From assembly GCF_000262305.1 (NCBI RefSeq), contig NC_017910.1, positions 2,108,001 to 2,172,000 of the forward strand: a DNA stretch of 64,000 bases, read 5' to 3'. The notes under the pieces are model-generated. The model was not told where the DNA came from and did no database searches. It was given only the letters and a program-made list of their open reading frames with translations. How positions within the stretch are numbered: the first letter of the stretch is position 1; every line of letters starts with the position of its first letter. The position numbers and the translations under genes were made by a program. Shown piece after piece: positions 17,278 through 26,405 of this stretch. The stretch comes from Shimwellia blattae DSM 4481 = NBRC 105725. Lineage in GTDB: Bacteria; Pseudomonadota; Gammaproteobacteria; Enterobacterales; Enterobacteriaceae.

Positions 17278-17668
17278 CACATCGCCAGGCGCATAAGTCC
17301 TGCTACCTCGAACTCAGCCAGGCATGGCTTTCCTACCGGCGACGTCAGTAACTTACGGAACTCAACCTCCATATCAGCAGCAATAGTATCGAATTCACTA
17401 CAGCCGCAAATAACATGCCTAAGTAAGTCCTTTCAAACTTTTTGCTCCTACCTGTAAGGGTGTCCGTTTTGCGTACCTCCTTTTCATCCAGAATTTCAGC
17501 GCCTACGCGACGTGACTCGTCTAATCTTATTGCCTGTTACGTCAGGTTGTTTAGCAGCGTCTCCGGCCGTATAGAGTATTGCTCTTCAATAGCCAGGAGT
17601 GGGATAGTATTAAAACCGACCAACGGATTAATCAGGGATGCAGCCAGCGTCTGGTGCGCTAGCGGATC
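17278..17668 (-). pseudogene. Decayed gene of unknown family
   Basis: No intact frame spans this stretch, but the minus strand reads protein-like text in pieces. From 17668 downward it reads DPLAHQTLAASLINPLVGF...AIEEQYSIRPETLLNNLT, then a TAA at 17537-17539, then QAIRLDESRRVGAEILDEKE in the same frame. After a frame change it reads ICGCSEFDTIAADMEVEF...EVAGLMRLAM before a stop near 17278. It follows the small gene at 17678-17890 directly and may have been its operon partner. Confidence 0.5.
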
Positions 17669-17677
17669 AAGTCATGG

Positions 17678-17890
17678 TTACAGTGTCATTATTTCATGAG
17701 CACTGATGATTTTCTTTTCCAGTGCCTGTGCTTTCAGTTGTTCGGCTTTTGCCAGGCAATATTCCGTAATGCCGGAGTCATTTTTTGGCATTACCGGGAG
17801 AGTCTGCATATCCTCCAGCTTATCAACCAGAGCACGGCGTATAGACTTTGACTCCCGGGTCGCAACGCGAAGAGCTTGTTTAATGTTCAT
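17678..17890 (-). CDS. Small hypothetical protein
   Basis: A 70-aa charged protein (MNIKQALRVATRESKSIRRAL...) with ribosome binding site AGAGGT. It is followed by a decayed frame on the same strand. I recognise no family. The pattern is that of a small helical phage protein, and it may be a leftover of a broken two-gene unit. Confidence 0.45.
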   Translation of the reverse strand: MNIKQALRVATRESKSIRRALVDKLEDMQTLPVMPKNDSGITEYCLAKAEQLKAQALEKKIISAHEIMTL

Positions 17891-18067
17891 CTCAATTACC
17901 TCTGCCGGACACCCGCCGTGGGAGCCCGAGGGCTTTACACTTTTTGTGTAAAAATCCCCATCAAGTTCATTGGTCGATTTTTCAATAAAATTGTTATTGC
18001 ATATTTCCGATTTATCGCACTGTCTCCGTGCGGCATCAACTATTTACAGAAATTTTAATTATCTGAG

Positions 18068-18091
18068 AAAAACCCGCAAAAGCGGGTTTTT
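18068..18091. terminator. Bidirectional intrinsic terminator
   Basis: A perfect 10-bp stem AAAAACCCGC / GCGGGTTTTT with an AAAA loop lies 21 bases past the stop of the DUF4041 gene. T tracts on both strands allow termination either way. Confidence 0.85.
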
Positions 18092-18111
18092 CTGCCTATC
18101 AAAATAAAGCC

Positions 18112-19641
18112 TTAAGCCATTTCAGGGAACAACTCTTCAACTTTATTTTCTACGGTATCTGCAACTGATTTCGTTTTGTCTTTTGCATTCAAAATAGAGA
18201 TCGTCTCACGATATTCAGGTGCAAGTGCGTACTCTGTAAATGACGCATCAAAACCAAGCGACTTAACCTTGCTCTCAATATCTGATAGATTAACATTAAA
18301 AAACTCCTTACGATTATTCACCATATTTACCCGGTATGCAGAAAACTCATTATGTAGACTGCTTTCAAGTGCTGGTGCATCATCGGAGTAAATTAATGCA
18401 TGAATATCAAACTTAAACGGTACTGATGCAGATCCCAGTTCATTAACCCGGTCTTCAGGTTCAAGCCGTCTGGTTAAACCAATTTTATAGACATTCTCGC
18501 CAAACGCTCCAATATTAGAAATTACATAGACATGGCCGCTGCGGGTTAACTGAGCCTGAGATTTTGCACGCTCAGATAAAGCCCTTGCCTCTTCAACCTG
18601 AAGCTCCAGGTCAGCAATTTTAGCTTCGATACGAGATTTTTCTTCAGCATTTGCCTTCTCAAGCTCTTTTTTTGCCCTTTCCATTGCCTTCTGGAAGTCC
18701 CGCTCTGCCTTTTGTTCATCGCGAATAGCTTTATCGTATTCACGCTGTGCCTTCTCTTCCTCTCGTTGCAATTCACGCTCTTCTCTGAGAATATCTTTCT
18801 CTTCCTGAATCTTAAGTTCTTTTTCGTGACAAAGCAGTAATTCTTCCAGCCGTAAATTCAGATAATCATACGTGATACTTATATTCATTGATTGTCCAAA
18901 TTTATTGAGGGCATCAAAAGCACTTTCAATACGTTTTTTCAGTTGTTCAACATTGCCTGCTTTAATTTTACCAATAGCAGCATCACATTCGCTATTGAAT
19001 GCTCTGATGAGCAATTTCACATAACGCTTGATCATTTTTTTACCTTCTGCTTTGCTACCATTCACTTCCCAACTGGTATTAAAGTCACAGGCAACATCTT
19101 TTCGAATTAGACTCTTTTGCTTTTCTTTATTGTAGATAATGGCTTCCTGGAAGGCTTTCGAATCATGATAGTCGAAACGCGGTTTGTACATGCCATAATC
19201 AATCATATCAACAGAATCACTAACTTCCGCGAGTTTTACAGAAAGCCCCAACAATAACTGCCGCTTTTCATTATACGATTGTTTTAATTCAGTCAGTTCT
19301 TGTTCCTGAGACGCAATAAGTTCCCTGGATGCTTTTTCTCTTCGTTGTATATCTGCATACTTATCTTTAACTTCTTTATCTATTGCCTGGCGCTTTTTAT
19401 TAACTTCACTATCTATCTCATTTCGTTTATCTTTCACTTCTTTATCAATAGCATTACGGCTGGACTTTTCCTCATCATCCATAGCCTTTTTCATTTTTCG
19501 TGCTTCTTCTTCAAGATCAACAATCTTGCTGTAACGTAAAAGATCGCTTGCATGCTTTTTCTTCAACAAAATATGCATCACAATCATAACAACGAATAAA
19601 ACAGCAAGAACACCTGCTGTTATTGTTAGTCCCAGGAGCAT
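18112..19641 (-). CDS. Membrane-anchored coiled-coil protein with DUF4041 and T5orf172/GIY-YIG-like domains
   Basis: A 509-aa protein with an N-terminal membrane helix (~2-26), a long charged coiled coil (~40-125), a DUF4041-type middle (~130-270), a second coiled coil (~270-370) and a C-terminal GIY-YIG-superfamily domain of the T5orf172/MUG113 type (GHVYVISNIGAFGENVYKIGLTRRLEPEDRVNELG). The KIGLT motif replaces the canonical YIG, usual for this branch. A strong terminator follows. It sits in the moron cluster between tail genes K and I. DUF4041 proteins are common in prophages, and a membrane-tethered nuclease is a plausible exclusion factor, but no role is proven here. Confidence 0.75.
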   Translation of the reverse strand: MLLGLTITAGVLAVLFVVMIVMHILLKKKHASDLLRYSKIVDLEEEARKMKKAMDDEEKSSRNAIDKEVKDKRNEIDSEVNKKRQAIDKEVKDKYADIQRREKASRELIASQEQELTELKQSYNEKRQLLLGLSVKLAEVSDSVDMIDYGMYKPRFDYHDSKAFQEAIIYNKEKQKSLIRKDVACDFNTSWEVNGSKAEGKKMIKRYVKLLIRAFNSECDAAIGKIKAGNVEQLKKRIESAFDALNKFGQSMNISITYDYLNLRLEELLLCHEKELKIQEEKDILREERELQREEEKAQREYDKAIRDEQKAERDFQKAMERAKKELEKANAEEKSRIEAKIADLELQVEEARALSERAKSQAQLTRSGHVYVISNIGAFGENVYKIGLTRRLEPEDRVNELGSASVPFKFDIHALIYSDDAPALESSLHNEFSAYRVNMVNNRKEFFNVNLSDIESKVKSLGFDASFTEYALAPEYRETISILNAKDKTKSVADTVENKVEELFPEMA

Positions 19642-19713
19642 TTAAAAATCCTCTTCCCTTAAAAAAGTAAGAGAATAGTACCAAATGTTGCCATATTTAT
19701 CATGGTGATATGT

Positions 19714-20439
19714 TCATGTACTCTTACCCTGAAAAACACCATCATACCGCACCACCTTCATCGTTCTGTCCCGCCAGTATCCGCCATAGGGCACCTGCTG
19801 GCTCAGATGGCCATACAGATGATGCAGCAACATATTCCCCTCCAGCAGGATCCCGGCGTGGTTCCACTTGTTCGCCTGAACCTGCATCAGCACCACATCC
19901 CCGGGCCGGGGCGCACCACTAAACTCCCGAAAACCGCACTCATACCAGCAGTCCTGATAAAAATTATCCGGGTACGCATCTTCCCACCAGGGGTAATCAA
20001 CCCGGTAATCAGGTAGCTCAATGCCGTGGTGCTGGCGGTAATAATCCATCACCAGCCCCCAGCAGTCGTAATGACCCAGCACAAATGGCCTGCCGATTAA
20101 TGGCAACTGCCCCCTGGGGGTGATGGTGCGGATATCGCCATCGGGCCAGCTGATGATATGCCAGGGTAGCAAGCTGGTATCGCACTGGGCCTTATCCAGT
20201 TCGCTCGGCTGACTGGTTGCATCGGGATGGCTGTGAACAATTCCAGTGATGGTGCCCCACGCTTCCACTTCCGCATAGTCCTCTGGCGCCAGAATAAAGT
20301 GTTCCGCAGGATCGGCTGCCAGATTACGACACGGAAAATAACGTTCTGAACGTCTGCTGCCGGCAATCAGTCCGCAGCACTCTCTGGGGTATTCTGCCGC
20401 GGCATGGGCCTTAATGGCCCGGATGGTTCGCTGGTACAT
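19714..20439 (-). CDS. K: Tail assembly protein K (JAMM peptidase plus NlpC/P60 hydrolase)
   Basis: 241 aa. The N-terminal JAMM/MPN+ domain has E20, H69-S-H71-P and D82. The C-terminal NlpC/P60 domain has Cys126 in YDCWGL and His194 in NHAGIL. Lambda gpK has the same two-domain make-up and is needed for tail tip assembly, perhaps with peptidoglycan cleavage during DNA entry. It follows L by one base. In lambda the next gene is I; here 4.8 kb of inserted morons intervene. Confidence 0.9.
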   Translation of the reverse strand: MYQRTIRAIKAHAAAEYPRECCGLIAGSRRSERYFPCRNLAADPAEHFILAPEDYAEVEAWGTITGIVHSHPDATSQPSELDKAQCDTSLLPWHIISWPDGDIRTITPRGQLPLIGRPFVLGHYDCWGLVMDYYRQHHGIELPDYRVDYPWWEDAYPDNFYQDCWYECGFREFSGAPRPGDVVLMQVQANKWNHAGILLEGNMLLHHLYGHLSQQVPYGGYWRDRTMKVVRYDGVFQGKST

Positions 20440-20440
20440 T

Positions 20441-21193
20441 TCACCCCCTCAGTAGTGAAGTTCCCGGGAAGCCGCCGAAGGGTAACGCATTGTTCTCGCC
20501 GTGGCGTAACTTGCAGGCCGTAAGGGTGCCGTTGCAGACATCTCTGGCGGGATCATCAACCGGGTTATTGTTTATGTCAAAGCACCGGGCTCCGGCGTAG
20601 TCACAGCCATCGCCGGTACGGTACTGATTTCTGATACACCATGTACAGAGGGAATGGAGCTGGCGAGTCGGGATCATCAGCCCCTGGAGATCCATCGGGC
20701 TACTGAGGGTAAACTCCACTACCTCGCTGGTTTCACCGCTCTTGGTATCGATAAAGTAGAACCGGCATTTCTCCTGGGTCGGGTCTGCCCCCGGATTACC
20801 TTCAGGAAAATTGCGGGCATCCAGATACCGGGTCAGGGTGTCGTGGATGGTCACTTTCGCCTGCAGAAGGTCATCGTAATGGAGGCAAAGGGCCGTAATG
20901 GAGTTATCAATATTCGCGACCTTCAGTATTGGTTGTGCATCACTGCCGACTGTTGATACCTCAATACCGGTTATCTCACAGGGCCAGGCCCGGTATTCAT
21001 TGCCCTGCCACCAGATAGATTTTGCCGGTAAACGGTTTACATCACCGCCAGCGGCCTCAATCTCCGCTGCCGTATGGGCCAGTTTATAGCCATGAAAATA
21101 GAGAACATCGTCCATGCCGAAGGTGCTGCCGTCGATTTCTAACAGCCTGACTTCATCACCCGGCTCCAGTTTCTGGTAGTCAGCTGTGATCAT
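20441..21193 (-). CDS. L: Minor tail protein L
   Basis: 250 aa, lambda gpL family, part of the tail tip complex that joins the tape measure to J. The C-terminal region (~183-235) has the conserved cysteines that hold an iron-sulfur cluster in gpL (CTWCIRNQY, GDGCDYAG, VCNGTLTACKLRHG). It overlaps the end of gene M by 4 bases (ATGA), so translation is coupled. Confidence 0.88.
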   Translation of the reverse strand: MITADYQKLEPGDEVRLLEIDGSTFGMDDVLYFHGYKLAHTAAEIEAAGGDVNRLPAKSIWWQGNEYRAWPCEITGIEVSTVGSDAQPILKVANIDNSITALCLHYDDLLQAKVTIHDTLTRYLDARNFPEGNPGADPTQEKCRFYFIDTKSGETSEVVEFTLSSPMDLQGLMIPTRQLHSLCTWCIRNQYRTGDGCDYAGARCFDINNNPVDDPARDVCNGTLTACKLRHGENNALPFGGFPGTSLLRG

Positions 21194-21528
21194 GGTTTAA
21201 ACGCCTGTTCAAAGGTTGCCGAAAGGGAATAATTCCCGCCGCCCAGGGGGACAGGCTTATAGTGCTCGCAGCGATACAATCCGGCGGCCTCCAGTGGCGG
21301 AGTCCACTGAAATGCCCTTACCCCCTGATGCCGGTCCAGAAAACGTTTAATAGCGCCGATGTACTCCCCGGTGCCGGTAAAATTCACATCCCACTCCTGG
21401 ATCCGGCAATTGAGGCCGTCACCCGAAAACTGCGCGTAGCCGTCACCAAACTGAGATTTTCTGACCCGGAAACTGACGGTCTGGGTCGGCATTACCCTGG
21501 GGCTCCAGGTGAATATTTCTATCGTCAT
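21190..21528 (-). CDS. M: Minor tail protein M
   Basis: 112 aa, lambda gpM family: starts MTIEIFTWSPRVMPTQTVSFRVRKSQFGDGYAQ and carries the NCRIQEWDVNFTG stretch seen in gpM-like distal tail proteins. It lies between the tape measure (stop at 21529) and L in lambda order, and should bridge tail tube and tip. Confidence 0.85.
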   Translation of the reverse strand: MTIEIFTWSPRVMPTQTVSFRVRKSQFGDGYAQFSGDGLNCRIQEWDVNFTGTGEYIGAIKRFLDRHQGVRAFQWTPPLEAAGLYRCEHYKPVPLGGGNYSLSATFEQAFKP

Positions 21529-24500
21529 TTACCGTCCTTTGACCGCGTTCCAGATGGCACCGCCGGGGCGCATATCCGCAGCCAGTAGTTGCTGATATTT
21601 CTCCTCAACAAATTTCCCAACCTGCTGACCAAATTGCTGATACCCAGCCGGCCCCCGGGATGAGACATTGTCGTTACCTTCAATGGTGATATACACCTGC
21701 GGTGGCGAAGCTGAAGCCCCGGACGGAGCACCAACGGCCCGAACACCGAGTGAACCGTCTGGCCCCCGGGATAAGGGCATAATCGCCTCAGGACCATTCT
21801 CCGCAAAGACCCCGGCCCCTTTGGCGAAAGCAAAGAACTGCGGTGAATCATAGATAGCATTACTGTATGCGCTAAGTGACGGGGAGTCGTATACCCCCCC
21901 TTTGGCATTAAACTGAAAGGTCGATGCGTAGGACTGAAGCGCCGTTCCGGCACTGGCTGACGCAGATGCAGATGCAGCGCCACCAGCAGCACCAATCCCA
22001 GCCCCGACAGCGCCCATAATGGACTGAAGAACGGTACTGGTGACGACGGCCTGGACAGCCATATCAACCAGATTTTTAATCACCGCCTGGCTCAGGGAGG
22101 CAAACAGGCCAACCATACTCTCCTTAAAGGTCTGCGTTCTCATCAGCAAACCGGTAAGCATATTGGTGGCCCGCTCCTGAGTCGTTTCAATGAGCCCGAT
22201 AGCAAGATTGCTCAGTTCCCCCTGGGATCGGTACAGTCCCAGCGCCGTCTGGTATTGGGCATCTGCAGACTCTTTTGTAGCCTGCTGCAATAACATTTCA
22301 TAGCGTTCTTTATTCAGGTGCCCGGCCTGATAATAAGCCTGCAGCAACGCCCGGCGCTGATTCAGTTGATTATCCAGTTGGGCAAGTGAGTCGACATCAG
22401 CGGCAATAATCAGGCCGGGTGCCGATACGGAGTCCGCAAGAGCATGGAGCATTTCCCGGGTGGTATTATGAGCCAGCGTGACCCTGGCCGCCTGATACTC
22501 GCGTTCAGTCAGCAGCCGGGCATTCAGCAGGGATTCAAGCTCCCGCGACGCGTGCTGCTCTTTGATGACGGCGTCTCTGGCCGGGGAATATTGCCCGGCC
22601 AGAGCCATGCGCTGGGCCTGATAATTCTCTGCGCTCCACAGCAAGGTACGCTGCAGCTCGGTGGCACTGACCCCCTCTTTTCGGGCCGCCTCCGTAAGTT
22701 GCCGGTGACTTTCCTGCTCCTGCAGATTGATACGATCCAGGCTTGAGCCATGTGCCTCTTCGATGGCCCGGCGTAACTGTCGGTACTGATTTACTGCACT
22801 TTTGGCGCCTTTACCGCTACTCTCTTCTCCGGACCAGGGATTATCGGGTTTGCCAGTATTCAGCGCTTCCGGCCGCTCAGTTGCGCCTTTCACATCACTG
22901 GCAAAACTGGTTATCCGGCTGGTGAGGCCCAACCGGGCCAGAGAACGGACATTACCCACGCGCTTAATATTCTCTTCGGTCTTATTTAATCCTTCATTGA
23001 TGGCCTCAAGTTCAGCCCTGGCACGCATCTGTCCCCGCCTGACCCCGGGTAACTGACCAAATGGATCAAAGCCGTCGAGGCTGCCAATTAGGGTGTCGGC
23101 ATCCTGGATTTGCTTTATCAGTTTATTACGCTGGATAAGCTGATTCTTGTGCTGCTCTTCCAGATCCAGCTGTTTCACATTGAGCTGATTAAGGGAGAGC
23201 TGCATTAAAGCATCACTGGTTTCAAGGACGGCATCTTTTAGCGTAATGGCCGATTCTTTCGCTTCTTTAGCTTTATTGTGAAAGTAAAACAGCGCTGATG
23301 CGGCCAGTGCAGCGGCGCCCAAAGGCCCGCCCACCAGCGCCAGAGCCCCCCGGGAGAGACCAGCCGCTACAGATACCGCCCTGGCGGACAGGGATAACCG
23401 ACGATTGGCTGCCGCCAGCTGAACCTTCGCCTGGGTAGCAAGATGGGTCTGGGCCGTTTCTTCCCGGATCAGACGGTTAAATTCATTTTTGTAATTAACA
23501 GCCAGACCATGCTGTTTCGCAGATCGCTCCATCTGGCGGTAATAGCCAAACTCTGCATCATTTCGTTTCAGTGTGGCCGTCGCGGATGCCAGACGCATCC
23601 TGGCACTATCCGCATCAGCCCGGGCCGCGGCCCTGACGGCCACCTCATTCTCTTTCCAGTCCCGGATATTACTGCGGATCCCTGCCGTCAGTTTAGTAGT
23701 CAGTACCGGTATCAGGGTATACAGAGCCACACTGGCTACGGTGTTAAAGTTACTGCTCAGCCCATTAATGGCTTCCGTCGCATGCTGGATCCCACTTCGT
23801 AACGGGCCGCTGCTGCTTTGGCCAATTTTAATCACCAGCCCTTCGAAAGCACTCGATAATCCCAGCAGATCGCCGTTAAGGTTATTCACCCTGACAGACG
23901 CCTGCTCGTGGGCTGTTTTGGTCCCCGTCAGGGCTATGCTCAGCTCATCCAGCCGGGCCTGGTTCTGAATCAGAATGGATGCGGCGCTGAGGTTTTCCGC
24001 CCGGAACAGCTTTACCGCCTGGGCGGTGGAAAGGTTTCGGTTCGCCAGACTGGCAAGGGCCTGGCTCAGACCAACCACAGAGGGTTTCAGGCTTTTATCG
24101 GTGCCTTTTTCCAGCGCCAGAATCACATTCCGTAGCGCAGTACCGGACTCCGAGCCTTTAATCTCCCGCGCCGCCAGAACCTGAATAGCCGCATTCAGCT
24201 GTTCAAATCCGATACCTGCCTGGGCCGCCACGACACCGCTGTTTTTTATGGCCAGGGTCGTATCGGCAATTTCCGACGCCCCATATTTAGCCCCCGCCGC
24301 CAGCACATTGATATAGCGATCCGCTTGTTGCGAGCTGGCGCCGAACTGATTAAGGGAAAGCGCCAGTGCCCGGGTCGCGTCCGGCAATGTCGTCCCCGCC
24401 GCCTGCGCCAGAACCAGAGCGCTGGCCGTTGCCTGCTGGAGTCCGTCAGCGGTTTTCAGTAATTCCGGCCTGGCCGAGGCCATTAATTTCAGTGCCTCGG

Positions 24501-24873
24501 CAGCCTGGCTGGCACTGTACTCCGTTGCGGCCCCCATCTGCCGGGCAGCGGCATCGAGAATCAGCAACTGTTCGCTGGTGATGCCCGTAATGGCCTGCAG
24601 ATCAGAAAGAGCCTGACCATAACGCCTGGCGGTGCTGATGATGGTCGAAAGGGAAAGACCGGTCCCCGCCAGCAGCGCCAGTTGGCCCCCGAGGCGAGTG
24701 ACAGCATCACCAACTTTCAGATAGGCATGTTCGGTTTTTTTCGCCTCGGCCCGGGCCTGGCGATTAAACCGGCCAGAAGAGTTCTGCGCATCACCATAAG
24801 CGCCGATAAGCTGTGACCTAAAATTGGCCGCATTAAGGTGCAGGCCAACGGCCAGGGAAGCAATATCACCCAT
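21529..24873 (-). CDS. H: Tape measure protein (lambda gpH-like)
   Basis: 1114 aa; sets tail length and is ejected with the DNA. The N-terminus (~75-300) resembles TP901-type tape measures, followed by hydrophobic segments near ~360-385 and ~510-540, long helices, and a C-terminal region like the lambda tail-tape family (GGVYDSPSLSAYSN, AKGAGVFAENGPEAIMPL). I chose the ATG at 24873 because its codon overlaps the gpGT stop as TAATG; an ATG ten codons upstream lies inside the T frame. Length of this size predicts a tail of roughly lambda scale or longer. Confidence 0.88.
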   Translation of the reverse strand: MGDIASLAVGLHLNAANFRSQLIGAYGDAQNSSGRFNRQARAEAKKTEHAYLKVGDAVTRLGGQLALLAGTGLSLSTIISTARRYGQALSDLQAITGITSEQLLILDAAARQMGAATEYSASQAAEALKLMASARPELLKTADGLQQATASALVLAQAAGTTLPDATRALALSLNQFGASSQQADRYINVLAAGAKYGASEIADTTLAIKNSGVVAAQAGIGFEQLNAAIQVLAAREIKGSESGTALRNVILALEKGTDKSLKPSVVGLSQALASLANRNLSTAQAVKLFRAENLSAASILIQNQARLDELSIALTGTKTAHEQASVRVNNLNGDLLGLSSAFEGLVIKIGQSSSGPLRSGIQHATEAINGLSSNFNTVASVALYTLIPVLTTKLTAGIRSNIRDWKENEVAVRAAARADADSARMRLASATATLKRNDAEFGYYRQMERSAKQHGLAVNYKNEFNRLIREETAQTHLATQAKVQLAAANRRLSLSARAVSVAAGLSRGALALVGGPLGAAALAASALFYFHNKAKEAKESAITLKDAVLETSDALMQLSLNQLNVKQLDLEEQHKNQLIQRNKLIKQIQDADTLIGSLDGFDPFGQLPGVRRGQMRARAELEAINEGLNKTEENIKRVGNVRSLARLGLTSRITSFASDVKGATERPEALNTGKPDNPWSGEESSGKGAKSAVNQYRQLRRAIEEAHGSSLDRINLQEQESHRQLTEAARKEGVSATELQRTLLWSAENYQAQRMALAGQYSPARDAVIKEQHASRELESLLNARLLTEREYQAARVTLAHNTTREMLHALADSVSAPGLIIAADVDSLAQLDNQLNQRRALLQAYYQAGHLNKERYEMLLQQATKESADAQYQTALGLYRSQGELSNLAIGLIETTQERATNMLTGLLMRTQTFKESMVGLFASLSQAVIKNLVDMAVQAVVTSTVLQSIMGAVGAGIGAAGGAASASASASAGTALQSYASTFQFNAKGGVYDSPSLSAYSNAIYDSPQFFAFAKGAGVFAENGPEAIMPLSRGPDGSLGVRAVGAPSGASASPPQVYITIEGNDNVSSRGPAGYQQFGQQVGKFVEEKYQQLLAADMRPGGAIWNAVKGR

Positions 24874-25474
24874 TACATCAGGACTCGCATAATGGCTGCG
24901 CACTGTTCATCAATAGCAGAACGACCGGCAGCAAGGGAGGATTCAACAGGCGCCACAACCTGGCTCCCGGGTTTATGAAAAATACCCTGTTTCAGGAAAT
25001 AGGCTCGCCAGTGAAAAAGCATATCGGCTGGCAGTGCGGCGATTTTGGAAGGGTCTGGCTCGCCCCAGCGATCTGCCAGCCAGAAGATCATCTCCAGCCA
25101 GGGCGAGTCATTCAGTTTTTTTCTGCATCCTCCAGGCGGCCAATGGCATGACGTTTAACAATGCCTACCGCCTCGAGCAGCACCACATTGTCATGGACCG
25201 CAAGCAATTCAGCCGCTGTTGGTTTGTCTTCCACGGGAATAAGGGTTCCGTCGGGCTGAACCAGGCTATCGATAATAATCTGGATGCTGATTTCAGAGGC
25301 CTTACGTGGATCACCTTCTACCTGTGCCGCAGCCATGGCTTCTTCATGGCCTATCAGCTCTGCTGCCGTCATACGGCGTAACCAGACAGGGGTCCCCAGC
25401 AACACGGCTTCACTGACCACCGGCTGCGGCGTCAGTAATGCTGTTTTCAGGGATGTACATTCATTTTTTTTCAT
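24873..25474 (-). CDS. Tail assembly chaperone GT made by -1 ribosomal frameshifting
   Basis: Minus-strand translation begins with G (ATG 25474) and slips -1 at A AAA AAC (25115-25121), one codon before the G stop. It continues as NDSPWLEMIFWLADRWGEPD to the TAA at 24873-24875. The join is in frame and the T part has the WLADRWGE-type sequence of phage tail chaperone extensions. As in lambda, the minor GT product would bind the tape measure while G coats it. Inferred from sequence; lambda uses GGGAAAG instead. Confidence 0.8.
25112..25474 (-). CDS. G: Tail assembly chaperone G
   Basis: 120 aa; the main product of the G/GT pair, between the tail tube gene and the tape measure, the position of lambda G. 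It reads MKKNECTSLKTALLTPQPVV and ends GRLEDAEKN at a TGA directly after the slippery heptamer. It is needed for assembly but should not be present in the virion. Confidence 0.82.
   Translation of the reverse strand: MKKNECTSLKTALLTPQPVVSEAVLLGTPVWLRRMTAAELIGHEEAMAAAQVEGDPRKASEISIQIIIDSLVQPDGTLIPVEDKPTAAELLAVHDNVVLLEAVGIVKRHAIGRLEDAEKN
25115..25121 (-). other. Slippery heptamer A AAA AAC (programmed -1 frameshift)
   Basis: In the G reading frame the bases fall as A|AAA|AAC followed by TGA. Both tRNAs can re-pair after a one-base slip, a classic -1 signal. The new frame joins exactly to the T-like coding sequence. Confidence 0.8.
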
Positions 25475-25509
25475 GATGCCCTCGCAAACAAAGATGAAAA
25501 CAACCGGGG

Positions 25510-25971
25510 TTATTTACCTTTAGCTGGAGCTACGGTTCCCCATTCGATTTTGTTCTGTTTCCCCTGCACAGTTATCTGAATAGCCTCACTGGCCGGGGCG
25601 CTGATGTCATTCATCTGCCAGCCAGAAAGCGCCAGTAACATCAATACAGTGCGTTGATTCGGTAACTCAACATAGAACTGCACCGTCTGACGTTGCTCAG
25701 CGGCATTGAGAAACTCAGCGAAATGCGGATTTTTTGGCGCGTCGATAAATCCCAGCGATTTCTCCGGCCCGTCCGGTAAGTCAGAGATGGACTGTTTTTG
25801 TGTATCGATAAGGGTGGTGCAGTCAACAAAGCCCCCCGTCATCCCCATTGCGCCAAGTGCTTTACAATTTATCAGTGGTTTAAATGTGCTGAACGCGGCC
25901 CCCATCAGCCCCCATTTCACTACAGTGCCAGCAGGCAACATTGCATATTCCGGTGAGGATTTATCAGTCAT
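25510..25971 (-). CDS. V: Major tail tube protein (lambda gpV-like)
   Basis: 153 aa, directly before the G/GT chaperones, the position of the tail tube protein. The N-terminus has the tail-tube fold character (MLPAGTVVKWGLMGAAF, then DCTTLIDTQKQSISDLPDG). It is shorter than lambda gpV (246 aa) and lacks gpV's extra C-terminal Ig domain. Forms stacked hexamers around the tape measure. Confidence 0.78.
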   Translation of the reverse strand: MTDKSSPEYAMLPAGTVVKWGLMGAAFSTFKPLINCKALGAMGMTGGFVDCTTLIDTQKQSISDLPDGPEKSLGFIDAPKNPHFAEFLNAAEQRQTVQFYVELPNQRTVLMLLALSGWQMNDISAPASEAIQITVQGKQNKIEWGTVAPAKGK

Positions 25972-26003
25972 TGTTATTCCATCAGGTTGTCAGGCAGCAG
26001 GTG

Positions 26004-26405
26004 CTACCGGTTAAGAATGCCGTTACGAATTTCCACAGCGAGGATCCGCAAAACGGTCCGGACGTTATAATCCAGCGCCGGGCGAATAAACGGGGCGGGA
26101 ACCTGTTTAACGGTGCCAAACTCCTGGGCCAGGGCTTTGATCGCATGCTTTTTACTGGGCCCCACCCGGAGAGTAACAACGGTATTTCCCCGGGGCGGTC
26201 TGCGGGATGCCCGGATTTTGATGGAGTCCCGCATATGCTCCGCCCCGGAGGTTTGATCAAACCCGGCATGTTGCTTCATGTCCTCTTCAACAGCGGCCAG
26301 AGCCGCCTTTCCGGCATCCAGCAAGACCTTACGGCCCACGCTCTCCCCCAGGGCAAGAAGTTGTCTCTCCAGCTCATCCAGCCCGCTAACTTCCATTTTG
26401 ATCAT
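26004..26405 (-). CDS. HK97 gp10-like tail completion / neck protein
   Basis: 133 aa with the family start MEVSGLDELERQLLALGE and the C-terminal EFGTVKQVPAPFIRPALD motif found in HK97 gp10-like proteins. Its start overlaps the end of the preceding gene by 4 bases. Likely acts at the head-tail joint. Confidence 0.8.
   Translation of the reverse strand: MIKMEVSGLDELERQLLALGESVGRKVLLDAGKAALAAVEEDMKQHAGFDQTSGAEHMRDSIKIRASRRPPRGNTVVTLRVGPSKKHAIKALAQEFGTVKQVPAPFIRPALDYNVRTVLRILAVEIRNGILNR

Noticed and set aside
17254..17699. Two plus-strand frames between the GIY-YIG gene and the DUF4041 gene
   Set aside because: They lie opposite a minus-strand decayed gene with better protein-like text and have no ribosome binding sites.
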